From Salvator merianae (Eukaryota > Chordata > Lepidosauria > Squamata > Teiidae): 64,000 bases of DNA. The stretch's first letter is position 1; each line of letters starts with the position of its first letter. Below the pieces are notes generated by a model, which saw only the letters and a list, made by a program, of their open reading frames with translations, had not been told where the DNA came from and ran no database searches. Below are positions 33,453 to 45,349 of this stretch, piece by piece. The stretch is from positions 3,929,524 through 3,993,523 of the forward strand of contig QVOM02000053.1 in assembly GCA_003586115.2 (NCBI GenBank). The letters are read 5' to 3'. Made by a program: the position numbers and the translations under genes.

Positions 33453-33706
33453 CATAAGAACATAAGAGGAGCCCTGCTGGATCAGGCCATGGCTCATCTA
33501 GTTTAGCATCCTGTCTCACCCAGTGGCCCAGCAGTTGCTTCTGGGCATCTCAAACAGAAGGCAAAGGCAAAACCTTCACCTGCTCTCGACTCTCTGCAAA
33601 TGGCCTTCAGAGGCCTCCTGCCTGTCTCTCCAATCTGGAGGTGGCTTCTAGGCATCCATTCCAGTAGTCACTGACACACCTGACCTCCATGAATTTGTCC
33701 AATTCA
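33453..33706 (-). mobile_element. CR1-type LINE 3' end
   Basis: Starts with CATAAGAACATAAGAGGAGC and includes TGCTGGATCAGGCCATGG, CAGCAGTTGCTTCTGGGCAT, then CCATTCCAGTAGTCACTGA and CCATGAATTTGTCCAATTCA. It is the reverse complement of the 16775-17065 copy, of nearly the same extent. A poly-G run follows. Confidence 0.78.
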
Positions 33707-33794
33707 TGGGGGGGGGAGGGGCAGACTGGTGTGAGAACTGTCTTTAAGCCACCTCTGAAGTGCCTCAGAGGTGTTTTTTTTTTTCACTGCACTG

Positions 33795-33992
33795 AATGCA
33801 GCCTTAGAGGTAGAGCACTTGAATGGAGACCAGTGGGGTCATGGGTCAAACCCTGTTACCTTCCTTAGAAGGTAATGGCAAACCACTCTTATATCTGCCA
33901 AGAAATCTGCATTGATGTGTCCATGGAGTCAAGTTTGCCTCAGAGTAAAATTTGCCTCAGTGGTACCAAACAACAACAACAACAACAACAAC
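33795..33992 (+). mobile_element. tRNA-derived SINE with (CAA)n tail
   Basis: A pol III-like head (AGGTAGAGCAC about 33809; B-box-like GGGTCAAACCC about 33844) is followed by AAGGTAATGGCAAACCACTC and CTGCCAAGAAA, words typical of squamate SINEs, and ends in (CAA)n at 33969-33992. The A box is degenerate and no target duplication was found. Confidence 0.6.
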
Positions 33993-33994
33993 TG

Positions 33995-34112
33995 TAAGCT
34001 AAGTTGCATCCAGACATCACTTATTTATTCCACTTCATTTGGATATTCTGAAATATTCCAGAATATCCAAATATTGCAGAATAAGTAAACAATGTCTGGC
34101 TGTGGTCATAGA
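33995..34112. mobile_element. Foldback element, TGCATCCAGA end type (second copy)
   Basis: Left arm TTGCATCCAGACATCACTTA, then CATTTGGATATTCTGAAATA; right arm in reverse CAGCCAGACATTGTTTACTT, then ATATTTGGATATTCTGGAAT. Same organisation as 10021-10163. It directly abuts the (CAA)n tail of the SINE to its left. Confidence 0.65.
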
Positions 34113-34156
34113 TTGCCAACAGATATTAATAACAATCTTCCACTTTGTTTTGCTCT

Positions 34157-34222
34157 CTCCTTCCTTCCTTCCTTCCTTCCTTCCTTCCTTCCTTCCTTCC
34201 TTCCTTCCTTCCTTCCTTCCTT
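34157..34222. repeat. (TTCC)n microsatellite
   Basis: About 16 uninterrupted TTCC units. Frames with repeated Phe-Leu-Pro-Ser or Lys-Glu-Gly-Arg come from this. Confidence 0.95.
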
Positions 34223-34229
34223 AATCCTT

Positions 34230-35915
34230 CCAGTGGGCAACAAACTGCCTTTGGGCAACCTTGGCCAGCTGTTACTGAACTGGTCCATGCCACGGTTGCC
34301 CAGAACACAGCCTGAAAGCCATGAAGTAAAGGACCAGTTGTACCATTTCTTCTCTGTCCCTGTGAAGGTTAGTCATCTGAACGAGCACAGGAGAAACTCT
34401 AGGTGCAGAGTCTAAACTGCCCGAAGAAAGACACAAAGCGATTAAATAGGCCTTCATGTTAAACGGTGAAACAAATACTTAACATATCTGTCAGCAGCAA
34501 GAACTGGTGTTAGGAGAATGTCAAAACAAGTCAGGAAGAGCTGAGTGCCGATATTTTTAAGCAAAAGGTCCTCTGAATTTGAAAGAGACCAGCAGATGGC
34601 AATGTTTCATTTGCAATTAATGCTGTGAAAGTCTAGGATTGACTGTTCTCTCTTGACATAGGTCATCCAAGGTCTGTTCAAATAAATAGCCGGATTTGAA
34701 AATGGTGAAAGTGAGGAATAATATTAGTTAATTAAGTAAAAAGAGCAAAAGAGCCCTACCAATAACCACCAGCAGACCTGGGTGGAAAAAAAATCCAAAA
34801 GAGACACTTAGGCACATGTCCTTTAGATATTTCACGGTTTGGGTGGTGTTGCACTTTTGAAAAGGCATAGGTGATAATTTGAAGATGATGAGATGTTTCA
34901 CATCAGTGCAAAATCTCTTGGGATTTTGCTAACCCTCATTGAGTGGGAGCTTATTGGGTCTTGGAAAGTGTGTGTGACAGCATACGACCCCCCGGATTTG
35001 CTGAATCTACTCTCTTCATGCCTCATCTAACATGGAAACTGTTAGAATAAAATTCCTGCACAAAATAAGGGCTACCCCTGGATGTATATTAGCAAGAGCC
35101 CTAATCTTGAAACTAATGTATATTCGCTTGGATGTTATATATGGAAGGTAGCATTGAGGTATGTTCTCAAATGACTTATTTCAGAGGATGATAAAAGCTT
35201 ATTGATATATTTGAGAAACAGCAGCAGTTTCGACAACTGGATAAGCCCTTTCAAAAAGAAAATCTACCAAATCGGTCTATCAGTGGACTTCTTAGTAGTA
35301 CAAAGCTTGGCAAAAGCTCAAGAAATAGTATCTCTGTTGAAGATATAGACTTACAAGAAACCATGGCAGATGTAGAAAGACGCTCAGTGATAAACTGTTG
35401 TGGTATCCTCCGGGTCTTGATCATCAGGAACACTAAATATCTATGATTTCTGACAGTACCCCATTACATTAAATTGTTTACAAGAGCTCGCTGGAATGCC
35501 TTAGACAATGTGAAACTCTGTGAGTGCTACAGTGACATTTCATATGAACAGCAGAAGAGGTGGAACCCTTAGCTCATGTATTTTTTTATGTATAGTCTGT
35601 CCCATGACTGCCATATTCAGGTAGAGTACCCAATCATTTAGAGATTCCCTGGAAGAAATCAGAACTGGTACCTAAGGCTGCTTTTGGTGGTTACCAATGA
35701 AACGACAAGAGAATCAGCAACAAAATACCTTGCGATTGCCAACAGACTGAGGAAATACTGTTTGGAAGCAACTCCTCATTCTAGGATGTATATTTAATAA
35801 TGTTTATAATTTTACAGCACACTTTATTTTATAATATTACTGCTCATTGACCACCATAAAGTCCGATGATGACGGCTCTCTTCATGCCTTGCCATTGAGC
35901 AGAAGGTTGGAGATG
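34230..35915. other. Intergenic DNA, nothing recognised
   Basis: AT-rich, no repeat or gene identified. Confidence 0.4.
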
Positions 35916-35921
35916 AACAAG

Positions 35922-36180
35922 CTGACTGGTTCCTATGTCTTTAGTAGCAGAGTAGAAGAGGGAACTTTTGTAGGAATTATCTGCTGAAATCCTCACTTCT
36001 GTACAGCTATGAAAGATATAGAGGACATCTGACCTGGGTTTCATATGGATTTGAGCAAATGGGCTGGTTCCCATGTCTTTAATAGCAGAAGAGGGAATTT
36101 TGGTAGGAGTTGCCCGCTGAAACCCTTATTTCAACACAACTATGAAAGGTATAAGAACCCCTGAGCTGGGTTCCATACGG
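35922..36180. repeat. Tandem duplication, two units of about 130 bp
   Basis: Unit 1 (GGTTCCTATGTCTTTAGTAG from 35928, then TGCTGAAATCCTCACTTC, GCTATGAAAGATATAGAG, CTGGGTTTCATATGG) is repeated 138 bp later from 36066 (GGTTCCCATGTCTTTAATAG, CGCTGAAACCCTTATTTC, ACTATGAAAGGTATAAGA, CTGGGTTCCATACGG). Divergence of the units indicates an old duplication. The family is unknown. Confidence 0.7.
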
Positions 36181-36184
36181 ACAC

Positions 36185-37680
36185 CCTATTACTCAGCAGT
36201 ATCTAAGAGCTGCTTGCCCCTACTTGCCAAGAATAGCCAATGAGTCTTTTCTTCCTTGTGTCAGAAGTTTGGGCTATTTTTCATCCCACGTCTGAGTGGT
36301 AGCAACAAACTTCTTTTTTCTTTCTAGTTCACCCTTCCCCAGTATTCGTATCTTCTGTGCCAGGTTGCACTTTCTGCCTTGTTTCTACTCTCTTGTGCTT
36401 TCCATTTTCTGCCACCTCTCTTCCGCTTTCTCCAAACGCTGTCTGCTGGTGACTCCACAGCTGTGGGAAGAGGTGTCTGAGAGTGGGCACCTCTGTAGAC
36501 GCCTCTACCCTGCTGCATCTCTAGGTGCTTCTTGGGATCACTTTGGTGGGGGTGGGCGCCTGACGAAGTAGGAGACCAGGCACTCATTGCTGGAGTGCAA
36601 TTGTGTGTCTTCACCCCTAGTGGCTTTAGGTAGGTGTTGTGCTTTCTGGTGGGCCCACCATGCCACTGGAAGTAAAAAATAGTACACAATGCTGAAGAAT
36701 CTCTATGTAGCGCTAAGTGGAGACATAGCCTCTGTCCCTCAAATCACCTTCTCTTCCAGTTGGGGCACTATCTGAGTCTTGTCTGATTTCCACCTGGCAT
36801 TACTCTTGGAAACACCACAGGGCTGTTGCCTGTATGTTCTCACTTGCTTCTTAGCTCACAGCAAGGGGGAAGGAAAGGCATCTCTGACTAGCTGCCATTC
36901 CACACTGCCACCCCCAGTACAGTGATGTCAATTTCCAGTTTGACTGAGAGTAGTGAAGTGCAATGGTCTGTCCACACCTGTCGGTCATCGATGGATACTA
37001 TCGTCTTCAAATGGTGATCAGCTATGTCTGAATTAGCTTAGCATGAAACGCAGAGACTGATATTTCATCTGTGCGGACATAAATTCTCTAAAACTTTATG
37101 CCTGGTTTGTTTGCACACAGGTTGCTGAGCTGGCAGTATATGAATGAGAGAAGAAATAAGATAAGAAGCTACAGTGAAATATGGTCTGCATTTATGGATT
37201 ATGTTGCAAATTAAATAGAATGAAGAATTTTACGTATTTATGGTTTCTCTATTGTTTTGCTGCATTGGCAATTACTTGTATTGATGCAAAGATCATGCTT
37301 TGGTTGGGATTTTATGGAATTATTTTATTGATGAGTATAATGTGTATAATTTACACAGGAAGACAGGGAGACCAAATAAAGGAGCACGTTATCTTCTGCA
37401 GTTGACTCTTGGCTTTATGAGTGATACACTCTGTGGTCATGTGTTTTAAAAATATTGTTGTAATGTATTTCTTGCTTCCTATATCATAACCTTCTTTTGC
37501 TCCTTTACGATCATTTTGTCAGATTAAGTAGAACAAGGAGGCTGAGAGTTTGGACATTTATCTGTAGGGTTAGGAATTGGATGCTGGATTTCAAAGAGGT
37601 GTCTTCTGGAAGTGATATGGATGTGCAGAACCAAGACATTATGGGAGCTCTTGACTACTGCTGCTAGCAGAATTGACTGA
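36185..37680. other. Intergenic DNA, nothing recognised
   Basis: No gene signature. The open frames at 36324-36689 (minus) and 37181-37405 (plus, hydrophobic) have no family match that I can recognise. Confidence 0.4.
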
Positions 37681-37684
37681 CACT

Positions 37685-38030
37685 AATTAGGATGCAACCA
37701 GATATGTAAATAGGGCAGGCCTGGGTGAATTTGAAACTCAAGGGACAGATAGAAAACACAAAAATACCGCTTTCCATGTCCCCAAGTCTTTGATTATCCA
37801 CCCCTTCCACAGATGGGAAATAACAACTCTCAGGCGATTTACTGTTTGGGGCGGATTGGGTGGGAAGCTACAGAGGTTCCCATTGCAAATAGCAGCCTGG
37901 AAACAGCTGCTATTGTCAGCTGTGCTTGCCATTGATTGGAATCCTGGCCAATCAGTGGAAAGCACAGAGGAAAGAGGCAAAGAGTGCGATCACGCATGGC
38001 TTTTTGTGATTGGTTTTTAGGCACTAAGTT
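37685..38030 (+). mobile_element. Dispersed element, family A
   Basis: Starts with GATGCAACCAGATATGTAAA and GGGTGAATTTGAAACTCAAG. It continues with GATTATCCACCCCTTCCAC, GGGCGGATTGGGTGGGAAGC, AGCAGCCTGGAAACAGCTGC, CCTGGCCAATCAGTGGAAAG and an end near GTGCGATCACGC. Compared with 26505-26960 and, reversed, 13350-13682. Confidence 0.62.
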
Positions 38031-38149
38031 TAAATACTGTCTGGCACAGTGGTTTTACGTGTCTGCAGATGCAGTGATCCTATATAACTGCACCATAACC
38101 ACATTTGTGGATGAGGCAGTTCTTAACAAACCTCAAACATCTGGTTCAA

Positions 38150-38556
38150 TTCTATGAACAGTCCAGTAGTTCACAAACCAGTTCATTGAAAATGCCCGCC
38201 GTTGCATTCCCAGCCTCCCCTAATGGAAAACAATGTTTGTTTCCAGTAGCTCAGACGTCAATGGCTAAGGGACAAAAATGAGGTTGTGTTGTAGATGCTC
38301 CCTAGTGAATTTACACAACCTGGAAATGAAAACACTTCCATTGCTTTCAATGAAAAGTCTCATAATGGTTCTATTTAGAACCAGTTTGACACAAACTGGG
38401 GGGGGGGTTTCTTGGAGTTCAGTTGGAACCCCCTATTCGTTTGGTAATGAACCAAAGCCTCAGGCATTCTGGGGGGTTTGGTTCAGTCTCAGACCTCATG
38501 ATTCCCCCTAGTTCAAGTGAAACCAGTTCTAAACAGATCTGCTTCAGCATATCTCT
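38150..38556. mobile_element. hAT-like non-autonomous element, right end preserved
   Basis: The right end GCATATCTCTA (to 38556) matches the family terminal repeat TGCACATCTCTA. Inside are GTTCACAAACCAGTTCATTG, TAGAACCAGTTTGACACAAA and GGTTTGGTTCAG words. The left end cannot be fixed. A poly-G run is at about 38399-38407. Confidence 0.45.
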
Positions 38557-38559
38557 AGC

Positions 38560-41255
38560 TCAGATTACTAGTGTGAAAAGTATGAAATGCAGTGTAATAA
38601 GGAGAAATCATTGTGGGAAGGCCTCCAGGGCTGTAGTGAACATTGCTAAAAACACTTCATCTCACTTTTGCTTTCAGTGAAAACAGGATTTGCAGGACTG
38701 TTGGACTGAGAAAACCTGTTCATTTGGAGCAAAAGCTGGATAAATGTACCCATTGGTTTCCAAACCACTTTGAAAGCATTTCACAAACAGCTTGGTGTCC
38801 TGAAACAAAACTTCCCAATTCAAAGAAGAGCAAAGTTACCTCATTACCATAGGACTGGAAGTAGTTGTAAATGTGTGATCCCCCCCCCCCACATACTCAC
38901 CCTTAGATGACAGAGGTAAACAAAACTTTTGGCTATTATCAAGATGTCTGGGCTATTCAAACTGAGCCCAACCCTTGGGACTGGATGTCAAGATTTAGAA
39001 CATCCATCAGGAAGGTTCAGAACGAAAAACAATACAGTTGCCCAGCAAGTGTGGGGGTGCCAGAAGCTCTATTTCTGGTGTGTCCTTCGTTCCTGACATC
39101 CATTTGGCTCAGAACGGCAACACAAAAAGTAACACACAGGCACAGATTCTCACATTCACACAACAGAGAGTTAATTCTGTGTAAGTTTTTACGTTGTGTT
39201 CATGCTCAAAGTCGACTAATCTGGTAGGAAAAAGAGAGGAAAAACAGAGAAGGAATGCTTCGGAATGCATTACGTTTATTGTCAGCCCAAGCGCGCTTTG
39301 AGCAAAGCTGCTTTTAAGTGAGTTTTATTAGAAATGTGCTTTTTAAGTGTGCTTAGGGATTCCATTCCCAGGCTACAAATGACGCGTCTCAGTTGCTTTA
39401 TTTATTCCTTGCCAACTAGCAGCCTCTCTCTCTCTTTTTTTTACTGCAACATGCTCTTTCTTCAATTAATCATTTTGATTTTCTCATGCTGTGCATATGT
39501 CATTTTTCCTTGCAGTGTTAAGACTTTATCAAGTATCTATCTTGTAGTGTTTAATAAATCATTTGTTGGTTGTACATAGTACACAGTCCTTCAAGTGAAC
39601 ATTAGAACATTGTGTTGCTGCTACATTACTTTCTTTTGACACTTCAGGTTTTTCACTTATGGGCTGTAACTCAAAACTGAGACAGCCGCTAGAAAAATAG
39701 AAGGCAGCATCTAATCTCCAAACATTTGTTTCAATAGTCATACAAACTTCACCTAATCTTATTATTTATCATCATTTCTAAGTATGTTTCTGAGCTTATA
39801 GTGAATAGTGTGAATACCACCAATAGGGGAAGGGGGAAGAAAATAAATACACGCAGTAAAATATAAACTAAAGATGACAGAGGAGTTATAGGAGGTGATA
39901 TAATACGCTCTGAGTTTATATTCCTTAGTTTACAGTCTGTGCAAAGGACTTCAAATCTCTCATTAAAGTGTCTTTAATCCCTCGGATGGACTGTTTAAAG
40001 CCTCATAACTCTGCTTGTACCAAGTGTATTTCTTTTTACAGCCTGAGTGAGATACCCCCAAGACATTCTGCTTCTAGAGGCAAAGCAGCAGATTTGTCTT
40101 TTGTGCCTCATGATTGTTGCTGAAGCAACACTTCAATATTTTGAAATAAAAGTTTTAAACTGTGGCCTATGGACCATGAGTGGCCTACGATCTCCATTCA
40201 AGAATAGCCGTTAGTGAAGGAGATGATTTTGTTTTGTAATACTGAGGATGATGGCTGTTTTGCTCCGGGCTGAATTATCAAAAAATGTAGTGAGTACTTA
40301 GCCTTGGCACCATATTTTTCACAGTACAGTGCTGAAATAGTCCACTAAATTGATCAGTGGCTGGCTAAGAGCTCATAATTTTCATAATATGGTGATGCTT
40401 TTAATGACGATGCCAGCTCTGAAGAAAAAGAAAATGTTATTGGAGATAAGATGTCTGCATACTTTGATTTGTAAAACTATTATTTTAAAAGTTAAGAGGC
40501 TTAGGAAGAACCTCAAGCAATTAGCAAGAGGAGACAGTGGTTCAACCATGGCTATTTTAGTGTGTAATACAGACACTGAGTTTTTTGTTGATCTCATGGG
40601 TAATGGCATGTTACCTTGGGAAGGTTTATCCAAATGCAAAATAAATGAGTAAAACACGCTCATAGAAATGACTGAAGCCAGTGACTTTCTTGCTTGCTTG
40701 GTCTAACAAGATGATTGCATATGTTGTGCTGTCTCTTTGAGGTTCCAATGGATCTTGGTGGGCCACTGGTTGCAGCACCATGGATAGTTCCATTTGAGTC
40801 CATCCACTAAAGGTTTATGAGGACCTCAGTCACAAGTCTCTTCCTTCTGTCTTTACTTTCTGTTGCTTCTAGGTGGCACACTTCAGCTATGGCAGCTCAG
40901 AGAAATCTGATCCCTTCGTTTGGCTCAGGTGACAGAGCCTTTAAGGATCCCAGTCAGCCTCTGCAGCTGCGAAAGTACGGAGGCCTGGAGGCCCCACGAA
41001 TAGCAATGACCCTCTTCCCACGGGTTCCGAACACCCTCCCTTAAAAAGACGGGCTGCTGCTGGTAATGGAGCCATCTCAAGTGGCCCTAGGTGTCACAGA
41101 CTTGCTGCCACCAGGTGGACTTACTTCACCTGGCTGTACTTAGTATACCATCAGTTCCTGATGTTTCTGCTCCTCTGCCTTAACAGTCAGGGATCACAGT
41201 GGGAGATGGAATAAGCAAAGGAGAAACAACTTTGGAAAAAGTTTAACTATTTTAC
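38560..41255. other. Intergenic DNA, nothing recognised
   Basis: AT-rich with a poly-C run at about 38880-38890. A mixed pyrimidine run is at about 39424-39441. No gene, RNA or clear repeat. Confidence 0.4.
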
Positions 41256-41257
41256 TT

Positions 41258-41260
<3 letters not shown>

Positions 41261-41297
<37 letters not shown>
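41261..41297. repeat. (TA)n microsatellite
   Basis: Uninterrupted TA run of about 18 units. Confidence 0.95.
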
Positions 41298-41301
<4 letters not shown>

Positions 41302-41639
41302 TTTCAATTACACAAATAATAATGCAAAGCAGCATAAGAGTTAGGGAAGTACCAAAAATGAAATGAAAGAACCTGAGCAAAGTCTTGGTATGTTCAGGTG
41401 CAGTAGTCCAAAGTCTTACAAAGCTAGGGGCAGATTTCCATTGCAGCCTCTCCCTTTTTTCTTCTTTTGTGTCTTCCTTTCTCTTTCACTGCTGTACCAG
41501 TAGTTTCTGCCCAGCCAGAGCTCTGGGATTTCCCAGTCTCTCAGATTTCTACCCTTCTGCTGTTCTTTCTTTTTTCTTTTCTGCTTTTCCTTCTATATCC
41601 TTTGCGTTTCCTCCCCTTGGGTTGCTTCCAGCTGTGCTT

Positions 41640-41712
41640 ATACACATAACCTTTGTAAACCACTTTGAGATATTTTTTGGAATGGAAAGTGGAATAAAAA
41701 TAAAGATTTTTT
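41640..41712 (+). mobile_element. LINE-type 3' end
   Basis: ACCTTTGTAAACCACTTTGA, then GGAAAGTGGAATAAAAATAA matches the common squamate LINE end of the form 'gtaa(a/g)ccgctttgag...gcggtataaataaa'. Upstream sequence (41380-41640) is pyrimidine-rich and unclear. Confidence 0.5.
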
Positions 41713-41719
41713 TCTCTCT

Positions 41720-44340
41720 AAAAAATCTTAAAGCAGCCTTTCAAAGTTGAGCTTTCCTGGCTCCGAAAGAAGGGTACACTGTGTCTTTGCACCATACACT
41801 TCACCACTTTGTTAATGTCAAAACTGGGGAATGAAAGCTCCCCGGTTGTGAATTGAGATCCTGGCTGTATTTTTTCGATGCTTTAGAAATGGCCCGGAAA
41901 TGGGCCATTTTTGGCCCAGCAGGAATTACCGCCATGTGGAGTTCAGTGCAGGTAGGAAGCACATGGAAGCAGCATGAGTGCTAGAAGTGGCCAGCATCCG
42001 CAGAGTCGTTATTCCCACTCTGTGAGAAGGTTGCCACTGAGGGTACATGCTGGCCCTCAGAAGCACGCTGCACGCCCAAGGACTATACTGGCATCATGAC
42101 CCCAAGGCCTTCACATGACAGACTTTTAGCCTTGTGTGTAAGAAGTCTAAGATAACACTGAACAGGATGATCACTGAATGTTCTTCCTTGGAATACTTTT
42201 TAAGGTCATTAGGATAAGAGGAACTGACTCAGTCTGGTTTCCAAGGCTTACAGCTGCTCAAGACCGTTACTCCACTTGAGAAAGGAGTGAGATGTGGAAC
42301 TCCTACTGCAGCATTACTGGAAGCAGGAACAGAGGAGCCAGTGGAGATTCAGAGGCCTCCCCGGGGGAGGCCTAGCATTTTGGCCTGTGCTGATGTGCAA
42401 TGGGATACTTTCCTGTGCTTCTTGTTCCCCACAACATCCACACCTGCCTGCATTTCACAATAATGTGCTGTGATTACTTGGGTCAGGGCAGGCTAGGTGT
42501 TGACAACCAGTATGCCAGGTGGAGTGATAAGGTCAAAATCACCTGTGGCTTATTTTCCTGGTAGCAGAGTGCCCCCCACATGCAGAATTCTTGCACAGTT
42601 GATACAAGAAACATGGAGGGCATGAAAGGCTAATAGTTCAAAGGAAAGTGTTGTCAAAACCGGAAAGGCAGTTTGTCAAGAAAAAAATAATGAAAAGTCT
42701 GTGCTCAGAGGCTGGTTTGGAGACATTATCTGAGTAGGTTGTATTGCCTGAGACAGACAGAACACATCATGTCTGTGCATCGCCACAGCATAAACGTCTA
42801 CCAGCCTTATTATAAAGGTATTGGTCCCCTACTAACCCGCCAGGCCTCGTATCCAAGCTTTCTGTCCTCAGACTTCAAGTGTAGATGTCGTCCGTGAAAC
42901 CCAGCTGGTCAGACTTTATAATGGCAGTAGAGATGGGAAGGCTCATCTTTAAGAGTTCTGATGACCCAGCTGTCGGACTTTGTGGAATCATTACCGATTA
43001 TATACCTTTGGAGTTTTATCAATGGGACAGAGCTTATGCCTTTTCAGTAAAACCAAGGAGTGTATCCTTATTGTTGTCATGGAACCGTGAGCTGAGACTT
43101 TATTTTGGTCAGAAAACAATCTCATAATGAGAACTGAGTGCTCACTTGTGCTTCCCTGCTTTGCCATCTATCCTGCAACTGTCAAAATGACGGTGCTGCT
43201 TTCCTACAATAAAATGTCCGCCTTCAGCCTTGGGGTCCAACGTGCCATTTTTAATCAGCCCGCCCTTTTATTTTCAAATAACTTCCAGTGATCGTGCCTT
43301 GTGAGCAGAGCAGATTCTTCTTCTTCATTTTTTCATGATGTGGTACTCAGTTGGTGCAATGGGAACACAAACCATTAATAAAAGATTAAAGGGGACCGTG
43401 TGGTGGTGAGGAGAGAAAGCTGTGAGATTTTTAAATTCCAAGCATATCTCCATAGACGTGTCTTTATAAAAGGCAGTTTCCCAGACAGGTGTTGAAATGC
43501 AGTTCTCTCTACATGTTCAATTATAAAATCAGACATGTGAACTTTCAGATTGCTGTGCTGAGCAAAACAGATGCAGGCTTTTAAAGACGATTAAATTAAG
43601 GGAATTCAGAGAGATTCTTCTTCTTCTTCTTCTTCTTTTTCAAGAATCACAATCTCGCTAAGGCACAGTTGGAAAACTACGACATGCTACCCCAAAACCT
43701 CATTAAACTGTCATAAACTTTTCTCTGTATTTCTTTTTTTTTCCCCAGCCTTACTGATTGCCAAGATATCTATCATGCAAACAGCAGCTTAATTTGGATT
43801 GGTTTCCTTCTCTTCTTGATGCTCTAGGCCTCTATTTTGTGACGGCAAGTTGTTTCTAGGGGGATGGAGTCTCATGATACTATGAATGATGGCACACATA
43901 GCTTTCAAGACAAGCAAGAGATTTGGCTGTGAATCTAAACTATTGGCCCAGATCATGCTCTCAACAGATATGCAGTATATTATTGTTGGATTTTCAGGGT
44001 GGCCGCACAAGTCCGTCCCCCCCCCCCCCGGCTGCATTTTAAGTAAATCAGACCAGTTTGATGATAGAAGAAGACTTTTGCAGTATTAGTTGAAAAGCAG
44101 CTGTAGTTTTACGGTGACCAATCGCATACCTTGTGATTGTCCATGAGAAAAGCATGACCTATATGTGCTATTTTACACTCACGGGATCATTGGAATGGAG
44201 ATTCTGTTGGTTTTTGAAATTTGCTGAAGTTCTTGGCTCAAAAACATACTCAAGTACTTCTCAACCAGCTGCAGATAGAAGTCCAAAAGCAGGACACAAG
44301 CACACAGTTTTCCTTATCGTTGGCTGTGCCTCTACTTCCT
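41720..44340. other. Intergenic DNA, nothing recognised
   Basis: A (CTT)n run is at 43617-43637 and a poly-C run at about 44020-44029. No coding signature was found in open frames here. Confidence 0.4.
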
Positions 44341-44349
44341 GTTCTGGGG

Positions 44350-44640
44350 CACTCTGTGGGTCCAATAAGGTGCCCGTCGCTGCCCCATCTCCATTTTCAG
44401 TGGCATCAGGTTCCTTTCAATAACGACACTGGCCGTTTTCCTGGCCTGATTACTGGTGGAGGTGTCTCCTGTGCAGAGCAGTTTCTCCTGCCTTGCACAG
44501 AGGAGGCGCCATTCCAGGGTGCCTCTTCACTCCAAAATGGAAATGAAGAGGGTGCCTTTTTCCCATAGTGCCTCTCTCTACCCAAGCCACCTCCATCCAT
44601 AAGTGGAGACATGGCCACTGTTTCCAAGCAACTGTTCTTT
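44350..44640. repeat. Dispersed foldback-like repeat, family B
   Basis: GTCGCTGCCCCATCTCCATT (44378) and CAAAATGGAAATGAAGAGGG (44534) are in opposite orientation, so the copy is partly inverted-repeat. Related copies: 28600-28800, 48975-49230 and 59545-59700. Confidence 0.5.
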
Positions 44641-44702
44641 AGAGGCATATCACCTCCTGTATCAGAGGTAGTCTCTTAGCCGCTGGAGCAGTGACTGCCA
44701 TG

Positions 44703-44825
44703 AATGTGGCCAAACCTTTTTCTAAAACCCTTCAAAATGATGACCAACAACATACATCATAGTAGTGAATTCCACAGTTTAACAGTACATTGTCTGAAGA
44801 AATATTTATTTTTGTCTCTCCTGCT
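44703..44825 (-). mobile_element. CR1 LINE fragment, ORF2 end
   Basis: On the minus strand it carries the CR1 ORF2 end pattern: GACAAAAATAAATATTTCTT corresponds to the usual RxDKRKYFFT segment, followed by GTTAAACTGTGGAATTCAC (VKLWNS in the family) and TTTGAAGGGTTTTAGAAAAA (FDGFKR-like). It has in-frame stops and is a short dead remnant. Confidence 0.6.
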
Positions 44826-45050
44826 TCTTCCACAATTTCGTTTCATTGCCTGGACAGCAGGGCAAAATTGTGGGACAAGAGTGGGCACTTACCTACCTGG
44901 ACGCTTGCTTCCATGTGGGTATTTCAATGGGGAAAAATATCTGGAGGTGCATGATTGCCACCCCCGAGCATGCACAGTGGCCATTTTCAGGTCTGTTTGG
45001 CCTCACACATGCATGGTGGCCGTTTCTAAGATGGCGGATACCAGGATCAA

Positions 45051-45210
45051 GCATCCAGACAAGGAACATGGTATTGCTATATAGGGAAAGCCTGATATTG
45101 TGGGATTTCACCCAATATCCCAAGGCTACGTTGGGATTGCCACAGAGATGTGGGCCAATCCCAACATAGTACCAAGATAATCCTGGATTATAGGCCCTGT
45201 CTGGATGTAG
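45051..45210. mobile_element. Foldback element, uninterrupted relative of 19895-20370
   Basis: Ends GCATCCAGACAAGG and GGCCCTGTCTGGATGTAG are inverted. The central palindrome GTTGGGATTGCC (45130-45141) and GGCCAATCCCAAC (45153-45165) corresponds to the hairpin split by the hAT-like element at 19964. It is 160 bp with no coding. Confidence 0.65.
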
Positions 45211-45224
45211 GTGCTGTGTCTGTC

Positions 45225-45345
45225 CTGTCCCTGTGTGTGAGTGTGAGAGTGAGTGTGTGGGTGAGAAAGAGAAAGGAAGAAGAAGAGGAGGAGGAAGAGG
45301 GAGACAGAGAAAGAAAGGAAGAGGAAGGGAGAAGGAGGGGGGATA
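45225..45345. repeat. Purine-rich tract (GT-rich then GA-rich)
   Basis: GTGTGAGTGTGAGAGTGAGT, then an almost pure purine run (GAAGAAGAGGAGGAGGAAG and so on). The open frames over it on both strands are low-complexity. Confidence 0.8.
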
Positions 45346-45349
45346 TATA

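Noticed and set aside
34106..34415. Frames with Phe-Leu-Pro-Ser or Lys-Glu-Gly-Arg repeats
   Set aside because: They are the (TTCC)n microsatellite read in different frames.
41385..41750. Plus-strand hydrophobic frame of 121 codons
   Set aside because: It is a pyrimidine-rich stretch that runs into a LINE 3' end; the Phe/Ser/Leu content is compositional.
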